The position numbers were made by a program, and so were the translations under genes. A DNA stretch of 64,000 bases from Amaranthus tricolor. Taxonomy: Eukaryota > Streptophyta > Magnoliopsida > Caryophyllales > Amaranthaceae. Every line of letters begins with the position of its first letter. Positions within the stretch are counted from its first letter, which is position 1. Positions 1-12,800 of this stretch are shown here, piece by piece. Location: the NCBI RefSeq assembly GCF_026212465.1, contig NC_080049.1, positions 19,285,036 to 19,349,035 on the forward strand. Reading direction: 5' to 3'. Below the pieces are notes generated by a model. It did no database searches, was not told the origin of the DNA, and saw only the letters and a list, made by a program, of their open reading frames with translations.

Positions 1-284
1 AGAGCATCATTTCATTGATGCAAGCAATATTATTCTACTTCAAAATAATATTCTTTTGATGTTTAGCGAAAATTTTCAAGCTTGAACTGTTTGTTGTCTT
101 TTTTAGGGAGAAATCTCTCATTTCTACATGCTTCCAAGAAGGACATGAAAAAGTATAGCACACAGATGAAAATGCACAATATATTGCGCACATATAAGTG
201 TAATCATTGACCATATATGATGAGCACAACATGAATGAATTCAAGCACAAGTATGTAAAGACTAATTAGGACACACAAACATAC

Positions 285-2826
285 CCCAAATTCATTTTCT
301 GATTTAACCTCATCTATCTCATCTTTATCCTTATGGCTTTCTTGGACAACTATGCCAACATTAGTATCTGTTGGCAGGTTTTCATTTTCTTCATGTTGCT
401 CAAAGTTAACTTTTTCTCCTGAAGACTTTGAGTCTGAACTATATCCATGTAATTTTTGAGAACTTCGAGTTGCATTTTTTGTTGTATCCTCTGTAGAAGA
501 TTCAGACACGTTTGCCCCTTTTTCTAGAATACCATCAGCAAGTTTTGACAAACCTTTCTCCTTCGGGTGTGTAGGCGCCTCTTCAGTCATATTAGATGAA
601 CTTTTAGCAAATGAATCAATTTCAGCTTCATCAGCTTCCCTCACATGAGAATTAAGAGTTTCAGCGTCTTTGCTATTATGTAAATTTTCAAGCTCTTTAA
701 TGTTTTGGAAATCGTGTAAGCGTCCATCACTTAATGGTGCCTTCTCAGAATTTGAATCATCCACTTTTGAAGTATCAATACTTTGCTTCTTAGTACCTAA
801 AATATCATTTAAATAGCCTTCTGAATAAGCTGCATACAAACATGCACTAATTGCAGCACTCCCGAAAAGAACTTTTGACAAATTCTTCCCCGTCTCATTT
901 GGCTTCCCTGTTGAAGGAGGGTGTGGTGATGCAGAAGAAAATTCCCTTCTAGGACATGAAAATATCTGCAACATATGGATAAATTGCAAGAAACCCATTC
1001 ATCATGTTCCATTTAAAATGCAAAGCTAATTTTCCATAAGATAATTTATAAGAACACAAATCCATTACATCCATATTACCTCGCATATAGGCAAATGTGT
1101 CACAATCATGGGACACCGATTTTATTTATTTACAAATTACAACGATACTAACAATGTCCAAATAAGCATTACAGCTTAACATGGTCAAGCAATGACTACA
1201 ACGCTATAACATGGAGTGAATTTCTTTCAACTACAATGGCTAAAGTGCTATATTGTTTCTTATTTCTAGACAAGCACCAGGTAGATTAATTTTTTATTTT
1301 TTTGCTTTCAAATCAAATGCAATTTTAAGAGTGAAAGCATCTTATTATTCTAGCCTGGTAGATTTCACTAAACAAACCAAGTAAATGTCAAATCCTCACT
1401 TTTATCGACACTTTATCAGAAAACACTTATCATAGTGGTCTTGGAATGCTAGGAGTAAAAAAAAGGTCAAAAGACAAAAGGATTATTCTTTGCAACTTTT
1501 TCGGGCTAGGACTTTGCCTTATACCTAATGACCAAAACAACTCCATGCCATATTAGCCAAGCCTAAAATCCTATATTAAATACTTTAAATGAAGTTGCAA
1601 GCCTTCAACCAAAAAGTATTAAATCATAGGTTGTAAACAAATAACTCCCAACATTTTTACCATACTTTTCATCGTCAAAGAAATATCATACAAGTGTGAG
1701 ATGTCTTCAATGAAAATCCAACAATTTTGGGTTGCGACCTTTCTTAAAGCACACCTATAGACAAAATGACTCATAAAAAAATACTGTGATCAATTAAATT
1801 AAACATCAATACATTGTTGCATTTGAAGTATCTATTCACACTATTTCACAAAAGAAAGCATACAAATTTACAAAAATATGCTACCTTCTGCTCATTCCTT
1901 CCTTAAAGTTCTTTAAAGTTTTTGATGTTAGTTGTAACTAAATTTCCTTTTAACAGGTTTAATCAAATTCTTTTACTACAAGCTTTGCTTCTACACAATG
2001 CTACAGTTCAAGGCGCATACTACAAAGGGGATAACATATGGGCCATGCTTGGATTGAAGACAAATACTTATGGGAGAGATAAAAGCCAATTAAGAGAACA
2101 TAAACTATTAGAGTATAGAATTAACAGAAAATAATCATTGTAAAGGAGAAAAGATGGTTGTAAATTGATGGAAAAGAAGGAATGGAGGAAACATTAACCT
2201 AGTGGGATGAAGAGGAAATATTACTCCTTTCTCCAAAAAATGAGGGTAATATAATCTCCCTATAACATTTATGTACTCTTGAATAAATACCCCAAATACA
2301 AACATGCTCCTAATTGAATAATTCAAAAGGCAATAAAGATCAATGAAGTTCTCATTCTTTTAGATTAGACCACTAGTTAGTTACTCATTACACTGTAAAT
2401 GCCCTTAAGATACTTTGATTAGAAAACAGAACGATCAACATTCAAGAATCATGCAAAAATCCATGAATTTTTTTACTAAAATTTGATTGTCAAATAATTT
2501 AAACATGCCTGAGGTGTTGAAGTCTGCCTTGGTGCTCTCCCAATGCTCAATCGACGACTCGAAAAGGCCAAAGCAGACCTGCAAAATATACAAACACACG
2601 CTTCAGCTCAAATTGACACAAATAATCAAATCAAAAGATGTAAATGAACAGATGTTCAAGCATATCGCACATAGTTCGACATCAATATACCGAAATTTTC
2701 CATCAAAAAAGTATAAATTTAAAGATAGAACAAAAAATCAAGTGAATTTCAAGATATAGAAGAGGTTAAATAGAAATCAGAGGAATAAAAACATCTAGAA
2801 AGCATTTCGTACCTCCGCAACATCAT
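285..2826 (-). CDS. MIC60: MICOS complex subunit MIC60 (mitofilin), N-terminal exons, partial
   Basis: Coding exons read on the minus strand: 2826-2813, 2578-2509 and 965-285, giving 255 codons in one frame; the gene continues past position 1 through a GTATGT donor at 284. The product starts MMLRRSALAFSSRRLS, an Arg/Ser-rich, acid-free mitochondrial presequence. A hydrophobic segment around residues 55-75 (KVLFGSAAISACLYAAYSEG) follows, then a long acidic, Ser-rich linker. Presequence, one membrane span and a charged linker match plant MIC60, which anchors in the inner membrane and shapes crista junctions; the coiled coil and mitofilin domain would be encoded outside the window. Exon 1 ends AG/gtacga. 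Exon 2 ends CAG/gcatgt, an apparent GC donor that keeps the frame. Introns are 234 and 1,543 bp. The family call is from recalled similarity; another mitochondrial coiled-coil protein is possible. Confidence 0.62.
966..2508 (-). other. MIC60 intron 2, no further feature seen
   Basis: AT-rich intron between a GC donor at 2508-2507 and a TTGCAG acceptor ending at 966. No coding sequence, terminal inverted repeat or tRNA-like sequence was recognised. The small open frames here look random. Confidence 0.5.
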
Positions 2827-3034
2827 CAAATGGGGCAATTTAGCATATAAAACAAACCCTAGAATTTGGGGCTAGATAAAGGTGATTGTAGAAATGAAAA
2901 GATGATATCAGGGAGCAATGCACTTTCGGCGGAAATTTTTGGGGGTCTCAAGCGTCTGGAGGCTGGAGCGGGCAAAGAAGTTTATCTTCCGCTTGGTGAT
3001 GGAGGAGAAACTTGAATATTCTCATTACCCACAG

Positions 3035-3170
3035 ATTACGCACCGGTCCAAATTCGAACCGTACCTGATCGCGAGACCGGATTTTTGATAAGTTAGGACC
3101 GGTGATCGGCTCTGTTCCATCCGGTCCGATACCGATTTTCTCCTGGTCTGATTTAGGTTTATTGTAATGT
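3035..3170. repeat. Degenerate ACCGG/GGTCCGAT motif block
   Basis: Short spaced motifs such as ACCGGTCC, GACCGG, TCCGGTCC and GGTCTGAT, unusually GC-rich for the surroundings, about 200 bp upstream of the MIC60 start. The block resembles the subterminal arrays of the hAT-type elements elsewhere in this window, and a similar block lies at 4320-4480, so the two may be the halves of one element split by the 3.4-4.2 kb insertion. No target-site duplication could be recognised. Confidence 0.35.
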
Positions 3171-3479
3171 TCGATACTAATAAAATATTAGGAATAAAAG
3201 AAAGATTTAGAAATGTTTTGGCAAACTAATAATTATAAAATTAAAAATTATGAGTTAAGAAAATGTTTAGTAGTTGATGCGAATATGGGGATGGTTGATC
3301 CAAGAACCCGTTTAGTCCCTTCAAGAACGTTGCTAAGATTACTTTTGACATCCAAAGAACAAACAAACCTCCTGTTTTGTATGAAAACAGAAGGGTGACA
3401 AGAACAATTCTGATGAATAGTTTTATGTCGTAGATAGAAACAAATTGGCCTTATATCAACCAATTGGCCTCTTCCTCAC

Positions 3480-4210
3480 ACTAAGATTAAGATTCACTCT
3501 CCTAACCCTCATGGAACAAACCGAATGTCTCTTTGCTTCACTCACAAAGAACTCACCCAGGACAGCAATTGAATAACAATTACTTGAAGAAAATTGTATT
3601 AACCAAATCTGAATCATGATACAAAGAGGTTTCTCCTTTATATAGAGCTCTAACGGCTAGTTTGGGGTGTCTAACAAACATAACAAACATAACTAATCTG
3701 GTATTAACCTTATTATTAAAACACGTACAAAACAAGAATTAAAAACAGAACATAAAATAGACTAAGTATTCTGAAATCAGCCATTATCAAATATCTGTTG
3801 AGTACACGACCTTGTAGCCGTTCTTGTGGGCTCTGTGAGGGATCTTCTTTTTACCTCTGAGTCTTGGCTTCTTATTTCGTGTCTAAAGATGCCATCCCTT
3901 GGATTTTCATGTTCATATGTGCACCAGGCTACGCGTTCCAGGGCTCGCAAGGTGGGCTGGCAGACAAGCTGGTGTTCTGCTTGTTCTGTTGTTTGCTGAC
4001 TTGGGAACAAGTCTCTGTTCCTGTTCTGTTTGATGGTTGTTGGGAGATCTTCTATTGTTCCCTCCTGGTCTTGCCATGATTCTAAGTTCCTCTTTAATCT
4101 ATTTTGAAGGTGATCCTCTTTATTCTTCAAACAAAAGTCAGCAAGTTTCATAGGTTCAATAGGCTGAGCAAGTGCAATGATGCAATTATGCTTTTCTTCC
4201 TTTGCCTTGG
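3480..4210 (-). mobile_element. Probable copia-type LTR plus adjoining internal fragment
   Basis: On the minus strand a TATA-like CTATATAAAGG lies near 3650, in sequence with the style of a plant copia LTR. Next to it, 3777-4151 is an open frame of 124 codons on the minus strand, hydrophilic and rich in Arg, Gln and Glu, running upstream into the same frame as far as about 4200. I do not recognise this peptide. The frame could be a remnant of a retroelement or a chance frame; no LTR partner was found in the window. Confidence 0.3.
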
Positions 4211-4319
4211 ATTATAAGCTATCCATAATTACATCAGTAGTAGAAAGAAGAATTTGTACTTTTAAGTTTAAGTATATATACATAAAAAGCGTGATCAATG
4301 TTCCTCTTAAAAATCATAT

Positions 4320-4480
4320 TTGCATATATCTGGTCTAATCTGAAAATTTTTGGGCTTAAATCGAAAAACCAAAATCATGAATTAGTATAGATCCGCAAAC
4401 TAAATCGGATGCAACAGATTTGGACCGAATTAGGTCTAGTCTCAATCGATTTCGGTTTGGATCGTTGGCTCGGTCTAATA
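4320..4480. repeat. Degenerate GGTCTAAT/CGGTTTGG motif block
   Basis: Repeated motifs (GGTCTAATCTG, GGACCGAATTAGGTCTAG, CGGTTTGGATC, CGGTCTAAT) similar in style to the block at 3035-3170 and to the hAT-like elements at 17.2-19.8 and 25.5 kb. Possible end of a degraded hAT-type element. Confidence 0.3.
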
Positions 4481-5451
4481 TTACACTTTTCCACTTTTAC
4501 CCTTGTATGTACGACCAAAAATCAAAGTATTTATCCGCGAATTGGTTAGAGAATCTCTACAAGCAAGACACAAGGAAGAGAAGGAATCAAACAGACAAGC
4601 ACTACTCTTATATTGTGTCGTTATTTATTTTTACTTTTTTGCCCTATGTGGTTATATCTTTAACATCTCTCTGAAAACTCTCTCCACTCGTTTAGTTACT
4701 TTTTTTATTTTCAAACATTGATATAATCGATATGGAGGTGAACAAAACTCAAAAATTAAAGAGGCAACTTTTTTTTCCTGACTTTGAAATTTTCTTCAAT
4801 ATATTATTTTTTAAATCGAGCAGTCATCAAAATGCAAGTTTCATGTGTTTTGTCTGGTACAAATCTCTTAAAGTATTGTGTTTACGATAATCAATCGAGT
4901 TTTAATATTTGTGTTTAAAATCTAAACTTTAAAAGTGAAAAGGGCAAAGTTGAAAAAAAAGGTAAAATAAGGTGGTGACGCAATGAAAAAGGTGATGTCA
5001 TATATATAAAAAGCATGGAAAAAAAATTTTATTGCAGATGGTCAGAATCAAACCCAACTTTACGGGTAAAAACAAAAGCCCTCAACCTCTAGACTAACCT
5101 ACGATTCTTTGTAATTTAAATAGTTGTAAGAAATGTATATTAATCAATATACATCAAAGACTATTTTCTTAATCCCGATTTTTATGTATTAGTTAAATGA
5201 CAATCAATGGAGAAAGTAGAGAGCCTGAGGCATGGTAAATAACATTGTAATTGGGGAGCAAAAAGAAAAATTGTAGATTTTAAGAAAAAAAAATGTATAT
5301 TGGAAATAAATGAAGAGAGAGAATGAATTGTACGGATGAAATTAAAAGAAATTTACCATTATTCAAAAATGGAAATAATGTAAAATAAGTGGAACGGATT
5401 AAAATGACAACTGATACAAAATGAATGCGACGGAGAAAGTATTAGTAAAAC
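4481..5451. other. AT-rich intergenic stretch with a tRNA-like relic
   Basis: Mostly featureless. At 5031-5104, read on the minus strand, a decayed tRNA-like sequence can be seen with a B-box-like GGTTTGATTCTGACC and an A-box-like GGTTAGTCTAGAGG, possibly a SINE head. Around 5380-5440 a sequence ending CGACGGAGAAAGTA recalls a degraded Stowaway end. No gene is supported. Confidence 0.35.
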
Positions 5452-5655
5452 TGTTCAAACTCCTGATACGACAATATTACAAATATAATAATGCAAAATA
5501 CAAATTACAATTGGGATTTGAATTTTTCCTTTGTTGATGGCTAAATACAACTTACAAAATAACACTAAGAAAAACTTGAAGATGAACTTTGCAACGACAA
5601 CCGTTGAAAATTTAATATTTTTTGTAGGCGTGTAATCACTTTCCTTTCGTTATTA

Positions 5656-7159
5656 TTTTTGTTTTGTTTTTCTTTTTCTTTACCTCTGCCCCGAAAAAAA
5701 AAATTTGAAAAAAAAAGAAAGAATGCTAGCCAATAACCTGTGAAGGATAGGCAAAAGGAGAGTGGGTGTTCATCAGTTGCTATCATTGTTCATCCTTTGC
5801 CGCGGCGCTTTGACAGGTATATTTCTGATCCTATCTATACTCTCATCTTTCTCCATATTCTACCTCCACTATATTTTCATACCTTGACCCACCTAGCCAT
5901 CCTTACTTAGATTCTCACACATCATCTTTTTATTAACCATTGCATGTATATGAGCTACAAATTTTAACTAAAAATAAGCCCCCAATCCTCTTGATCCAAA
6001 GTAAGTTCTTGGATTTCGAGATCCAAGAGCTCCATTATATGAGCCTTACAGTTATAGAGTTTGGGTGTTTGTTTTTGTACATTATGTTGTGATTATGATG
6101 ATAGAGTTGTGTGTTGGGATGGGTATGAGGTTGACAGGGGGTTTGGAATTTTTATGGATTTACATGTGAGATCATTTTATGAGAGAAAGGGAGACTAAGA
6201 TAGGAAGCCTCTTAAGGGAGACTAAGATAGGAAGCCTCTTACTTTTGGAGAGTCATAAGTAGAGTTGGTGTTTCATGTTTTAAGAGGTAATGTTGTAACC
6301 GATAGTGCTATCCCGGTTTCAACATTGGAGTTCCATTAGGTAGGCTAAATTTTCTTCATTTTATGCTTTGATTGTCATATCCAGGGTTACTAAAGACCCT
6401 ATTTTGATAAGGGTTGCTGAACACCCTCTTGCTACTCACTATGAAAAGCAAGCATGGGGGAACCTATTGCTTGCTTGTTCATGTTTTCTATTCCAAATTT
6501 TTTGTATTGATTTAGTTGGCATATGCATTATAATTTCAATTTCATTATAGCTGAATTTGTACTTTTGTTTTTCATTAAAAAAGGGAAAAAGAAAAATGCT
6601 TGATAAGAGAAAAGCCCAGTTAGGTTGAAAACCCAAAAGGTTAACCTAGGCAAAAGAGCGGCATTGAGTGGGTGAGCAAGTGAGAATTGAAAAAAAAAAA
6701 TAATGAGTGGCTAGGACCAAAACTCAAATATGAGTTCCTAGGCAAAATGAGAGAAAAAGACAGGATTAAATATTTAGCATTTCATTTTGTACTTGGAGCT
6801 GGCGACATAAACAGAGGGAGCTATAAGGTAGGCATTTGGGTAAGTCACCATTAGAGGGATAAGTGTAGAATTTTTCTTTTCTCGTGTCCTTCACGGGTCA
6901 TGAGGAGGTTGAAGTATGGGGATTTTTGGTACTTGTTATTTAAATTCTTGTTTGTGTTGTGTTGTATTGTGTTAGCCAAATGAAGGGGGCAAGTGTTAAG
7001 GATATTTGGACTCTTGGCAAAAACCAGGAATTAGAGGAGTTTAGGAAAGGGAGGAATATGGAGTACTTTAGGAGCCGGAGACCGTGTCTTATCCTTGTTT
7101 TCTATGTATTTTCACCTCGATTTGCTCGAGGACGAGCAAAGGTTAAGCATGGGGGAGTT
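5656..7159 (+). mobile_element. 3' internal region of an Athila-like Ty3/gypsy element
   Basis: Non-coding or decayed sequence leading into the LTR at 7160. The last bases, TTAAGCATGGGGGAGTT, form a purine-rich polypurine tract directly before the LTR start TGATAAGTGC, which fixes the plus-strand orientation. Upstream features include CATGGGGGAACC near 6455 and a perfect 27-bp direct duplication (AGACTAAGATAGGAAGCCTC) at 6191-6245. No reverse transcriptase or integrase can be recognised, so the 5' portion of the element is lost. The left limit is uncertain within about 5656-6150. Confidence 0.5.
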
Positions 7160-8740
7160 TGATAAGTGCAATTATTTGAACTTATTTATATCATTTTATA
7201 CTCCTAAATAATGATCGTTGTTAGTAATTTCGTGCTTATTTTGAAGATTTATGCAACTTTACCCATTTTGGTTATTCATGCTAATTTTGAGCGGTTTTGA
7301 TCGTTTTAAGCATAATTCTTATGGTTTTAATAATGACTGAGTTTACTAAGGAGATTATTGCTCATTTGAAGATGTTTTACAATGAAGATGGGCAAAAGAG
7401 TTGAAAATTGTTTAAAATGCAAAAGTTTTGAGGTGAAATTTGATACATACTCACTCTTTTGGTCATAACTTTTGATAAAAAGATCGCATTAATGCAACGT
7501 TCGTGGCATTGGAAAGTAGACTTCAAGAGCTTTCTAAGGTGTATTATATGTCCGATTCCAAAAACCGAGCAAAAAATGGCGATCATTTAAAGTTCGCTAG
7601 TCAGAAACAAATCGACGAGTCGTCGCCTGAAAGCTACGACTCGTCTCCAACTGCTGATATCCACATTTGATAGTTTTCTTTCATTATTTTAGTGGTTTTA
7701 TTTATTTTAGCTTTATTTTATCATAAAAAAGTAGTTATTTTTGGGGAGATTGTTCCCCAAGTAACCTTAAAATATAAATAGGCATAGTTAATTTTACTTT
7801 TTTGTGCTTTTAGTGCCCTAGATGTTCTAATGCTCTAGAAGTCAGTTTTTATTTTATTTTTCAGATTTTCTCTTTTTGGTTCTTCTTCTTTGAGAGATTT
7901 CATTGTTGAACTTCATTGTTACATTTATTTCATTGCAATTTACATTTATTTTCATTGCAATTTACATTTATGTTCTTCTCAATTAGTAAGTGTTCTTTCT
8001 TTATTACTTTATTACTTGTCTTTTTGCATTAAATTATTCATCATTTTCATGTGTAGTATTTCAATTAGGTTTTCATTCATCATTAATTGCATGTTCATCA
8101 CCATGTCTAGTGAGTAGTTTTCTTCTCTAGATTTAAGGGATAAACCCTAATTCGAAGCATGAAATAATATTTTATCAATTAATTGTGTGAAATTTGGGTC
8201 TATGATTAAACCTATGCTTAATGAATCTTAGTTTAAATATCTTTATTAACCTTTTCAATAAAACGAAAGTTTGAGATTAGGATTAATTTAGGATTGAGAT
8301 ACATTTAAGTTAAATTCCTATTAGTTTAGCCAATAAAACGGAATTTTGCGGATTAATACTAGTAAGTTCTTAAAACGATATTGATCAATTGAGCGGAAAC
8401 TTAAGATTAATTAGATCACATTTAATTATGCCAAAGACTCAAATTCATACAATTATGAGAGTAATTGACTCTCATGTTAGAACTAGCTAATTCCCGACAC
8501 CCTAGATTTGCCTTATTATTATCATCTTCGTATTAATCATTGTCTTAGATTTATTTATTAGTTTTATTTACATCATTTTAGTTATTTCTTATAGTAGTTT
8601 TAGTTTCTTAAACCAATTATTTTGTTGATCCGTGTCTTGTAGTCATAAACCAAACAAACTAGTTAACTCGCTTCCCTGAGCTCGACACGTATTGCTACAC
8701 GTACACTGTGTGCTTGCGGTAATTTAAAATTTGCACATCA
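7160..8740 (+). repeat. 3' LTR of an Athila-like Ty3/gypsy element
   Basis: 1,581 bp starting TGATAAGTGC directly after a polypurine tract and ending TTTGCACATCA, giving the short inverted ends TGAT...ATCA. The base following the end resumes the copia LTR (copy A). An internal segment at about 7430-7590 (TCACTCTTTTGGTCATAACTTTTGATAAAAAG, positions 7450-7481, then CTTCAAGAGCTTTC and ATTATATGTCCGATTCC) recurs four times in the palindromic array at 52.2-53.0 kb. Confidence 0.65.
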
Positions 8741-9084
8741 GTATGTCACTTAATGACAAAGCATTTAGTGAATTATAAACTTTGGAAATTCTATCAAGAA
8801 GTTTATAACTCTTTTTGAAAAAACACAAGTGAAAGAGAAAGCAAGGATATGAGAATTTAGAAATTTTTTTGGTGTGTGACATCCTTCCCCAAGCTCCTAT
8901 TTATACTAGTTCAAGTATGCCAAAGGGTCATGGACATCAAATCACTCATTGATATTTTTCAATTTATCTTTTGTCCTTCCCTTTGACCCCTTTTGGACCT
9001 TATATTTTAATGAATGTTGTCTTCCTATTATTTGTAGTACTTGGTGATAATTACTTAGAATTTAATATACTCTAAATATTCGAC

Positions 9085-9580
9085 AGACAATAGAGGAGTT
9101 TTATTCTCGTATGAAGGAGGTTATGGTATGAAGTACTTGATGCCCTGGATCCTATAATCTTATATTCTTGCAAAGGCTATGAATGTCAATTGTGCAAGAA
9201 AACATTGCAAAGACAACAAAGGATAAGAATTACTCAACTTTTAATGAAATTGGATGGAAAATATTAGCAGACAAAAAGTAGTGTCTTGATCATGAACGAT
9301 TTATAAACATTGTCTGAAGCAGACTTATATTGTATTACGAACAAACTCACCAAGAAATAAGCAAGGTGGAGAAAATTGAAGATCAAGAACATGCTATTGC
9401 ATGTAGAATTGTAGAGCAGAAAAAAAAAAAAAAAAAGAAAATGGATGTGCTTTAATATGATAACAAATGCGAGAATCCTTCCAACTCTGTGAACACCATA
9501 AGTTGAATGGTGACACTATAGACAGGTGTTGGAAGATATATGGGTAGCCATCTAGATTTGGAAGAAGGAAGGTAATCAGG
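9085..9580 (+). pseudogene. Decayed copia-type gag fragment (UBN2-like, zinc knuckle)
   Basis: Several reading frames together preserve a recognisable Gag: TIEEFYSRMKEV at the left end, then QLLMKLDGKY, a stop, and QTKSSVLIMND around 9235-9300, EQTHQEISKV near 9345, and a degenerate zinc knuckle CEHHKLNGDTIDRCWKIYG near 9500-9560. Stops and frameshifts show it is dead. Homology begins immediately after the end of copia LTR copy A, without a primer-binding site or a gag start, so the junction is not that of an intact element. It lies downstream of the convergently transcribed reductase gene. Confidence 0.6.
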
Positions 9581-9850
9581 GTAGCAAGGCAAATACTGTA
9601 AAAACTGATGCTGTTATACAAGTTACTTTGATGAGCACTTACTCTATATTCCGTTATAATAGAAAACCATATTGTGAATCTCACATTGCTAGGAATCTGA
9701 ATTAGAAAATGTTCATATGCAAATAAGGTGAAGTTGTTCAGTTGCTCGGTTCAATTTTGATTCTATTATAATCATATGAAGTATTGATTTTGCTTTACTT
9801 AAGTCGATTCTAGCCTCCAAACAACTGTTATACAATAATCTGATAAATTA

Positions 9851-12800
9851 TTAACATTTCAGGACAAGCCATAGGATGAAATCTCGCACGAAGATGGGTA
9901 AATAATACATGATTCTCATCACCATGGACTGATGACCATAAGAGAACCAAGCAGGCGAGTTTTTCTTTAGTATGACAGTTACTGTTTTCTTTGCAAACTC
10001 TTCTGCAGGAGTCGACTTAGGACCTTGAGAAATGGTAGCTCTATCGCGCATAGCCTCTTCGTATTGCTTGTATAACTTCCACTCTGGCATGCGGTTGAAG
10101 GTAGCAACGGCAGCATCTCCTAAGTTTGATTTGATGGCACCAGGTACAACAGTGATAACATCAATACCTAATAGCCGAAGTTCTAACCTGCATAAAACAG
10201 GGGCGAAATGAGTCAAACGTTGATATTGTTTCTTCGGAAAACAGTATCAGAAACATGGATAAATTCAGAATCTTTAGCTGATGTAAATGACAGTAGCTGT
10301 GTTCTTATCGTTCTATTAGATGAAAAAGCTTGCATGACAGAGGCAGGTAAAGATGAGTAAAGATTTTTCTGGGCGTACACGACAAACTGCCAGAACTCAT
10401 TTTCCTGTGAGTTTCTCTTCTTGGAAGAATCCATCTTGAATCTCTTCAAAGTCATAACGATGAGCAACAACTATTTAAGATCAGAAGGCAAAACACTTGG
10501 GAAAAAGCGCAAGGTAATACTCATTTGTTTCAAAGAACCAAAGAAAGGGAATTGGTTTCTAGCAAGAAATTAGTGGTAACGATCTGGAGGCATACATTAC
10601 CCTTGTGAAAGAAATTGGGTTAACCCTATTTCATAACAAACACCAAGTAATAGAATGGATAAAATGAATCCCTTAAACCTAAAAAGCTCATACCAAACAC
10701 CCTCTAAGTTTCAACTAATATTTCACATGTTTGTAAAAGCTTGATATTGATGAAGATTCTTCCTTTCTCATGGTTCCAAAATCGTGCACGGGACAAAATG
10801 AAAATGAAACCCACCGTATATGCTAAGTGATCTTCTACCCTCCAATAACACATATATGCTGAGATTGATATTGTAATTTGACAAAATACTTAATTGCAGA
10901 ACGTTTTTGAGCTAATTATTACACAATACACTTTCTATGTCCCATCTCATAGTAAGATATAATCAGTTGCATGATGCCAGTAGCAGCAAGCCAGCAATCA
11001 TAACCGTTTTCTGACAATCGTCTAGACATATGAAACACTACCCACAAGGAAAACAAAGCAAGAATCGCAGAATTAATCGATTGACATCGCCTTTCAATCA
11101 TCAATTCCTCAAAGAAAGCAGGGCAGCATACTGATGTTAAGTGGTGGACAGGTTTCTAGACATATATTTAAGTTCAAATTTTAGCAACACACTGGTCTAC
11201 CGTACTATTTTAAGCATATTTTCGGCATCAGGATCTGCAAGGACACGTTTCTGATACAGGAATCAGGAAACAAGATTTTCAAAAGAGGGGATAACAGGAA
11301 AATCTATGATTCACAGAAAAGTTGGCACATTAGATGAACAACCACAACCTGTTGAATATACTTCTGACTTGAAGTTTAGAAGGTCACCAACCCTCAAGAC
11401 ACTACTCAACTGCTCAAAATAATTTCTTGTAGACGATTTTATCAAAATTCTCGGATCTACAAATATTTGAACAGCACGGCCTCTCTCTATTTTTGGGGGG
11501 TGTCAAAAATGCTGCGACTCTCAGTTGGACCAAGAAATTGACTGAGAACATCAGTTCTATACATCTATTCCTATCTAGTGAAAAATCCGCAGTTTGTATG
11601 ACTTATCCTTACGATATCATATTACTCAATCATACAGTTATGAGCAAGACCGTCTTTTCTTCAGTCATCACAGAATCTCAAAAGAGCAGCTTTAACCCAA
11701 AATGGATTGATCACAAAAATATTAATAGACTCTGGATACCTTTGCAGGATCTCACATTTATAAGTCGAATAACAAACTACTACATATAAATGCATGATAC
11801 AAACCTTAAAGAGTCCGATAGAGCATGTATAGCCGCTTTTGATGCGGTATAAGTACCAGCCCATGGTAAAGGTGCTAAAACAGTTACACTCCCAACATTT
11901 ACAATCTTTCCCTTTTTTCTCAACGCCATGTGCGGAACCACAGATTGAATCAATCGCATGGCACCTGTTTACAATTCACAGAAGCATTCACATGATTAAG
12001 CTACAAGTCTCTGTATAATTTACATGTATGGGAATGATTGAGTAGTTGACTTCATAATTCTACTTATTAATAATCTATTAATTAATCACTTTCACAAACT
12101 AGACAGCCAAATATTAATGATAACACAGCCATTTATACAACCTGTTACTTCTAGACAACCAACCAATTTATTTTAGCTGGTGGAAGACTTCAACCAACAA
12201 TAACATTCAATAAACTAGTCCTTGTTATTCGTACTGGAATGATACTAAAAGGTTAATGGATAAAATAGACATATATTCAACCCCAAAGGGAAGATCAACC
12301 CCATTTCCCTCCCCTCTCGAGCAACACGCATGAGGCAATATTCAAACAAATGGTTATTAGTTAGGAACTTGATGACCATCCTCTGATGTTTTGTAACTTA
12401 AACAAGGGCGAAACTCCTGAAGTTAAAATTGATTGACCTATAATTTAAAGTTCTTACAATTTATCATCAACGTGGATTCAATAAACTTGGAATCTTGGAT
12501 CATTAACATACTTTCAAACAAGCATTATCACTCCAAAGCCCCTCATAAATCAATTATCAAGTTGGATTTATGGAACTAGTCAAAATGAAAAACATTGTCA
12601 GAATGTTAGGCTGCGACAATCGTCACATGATCACCCATGGGCCCACTTGTGTGGACACACACGGGGCACCAGTGGGCTCACGGCTACAACCCCATGGACA
12701 AAGAGCGTTGACTTGCATACAATAGTTGATGAGTTTCACTCTTTCCCAAAACCATATGGTATTAGGGATTACCCATCAAGTATTATATACAAGTCTACAG

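Larger units (their letters stand above)
5452..9084. mobile_element. Copia-type LTR (copy A) interrupted by a gypsy insertion
   Basis: Two pieces, 5452-5655 and 8741-9084, match collinear parts of one LTR-like repeat present uninterrupted at 14146-14898. Shared landmarks are the ACCGTT...GTAGGCGTGTAATCACTTT segment on the left, and TTAATGACAAAG, CTATTTATACTAGTTCAAGTAT, TCTTTTGTCCTTCCCTTTGACCCC and TAGTACTTGGTGATAATT on the right. The repeat starts TGTT and ends near ACA. Between the pieces lie the 3' end and 3' LTR of an Athila-like element, and the middle of the copia LTR has been lost. No TSD was identified around copy A. Confidence 0.6.

Noticed and set aside
1..250. Fourth MIC60 exon on the minus strand
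   Set aside because: An open frame exists, but no acceptor continuing in phase with the exon ending at 285 and no protein similarity could be supported.
2487..2759. Plus-strand open frame of 90 codons
   Set aside because: Antisense to MIC60 exon 2 and its flanking introns; composition is random.
3864..4079. Plus-strand frame with hydrophobic stretches
   Set aside because: Overlaps the longer minus-strand frame 3777-4151 and shows no recognisable motif.
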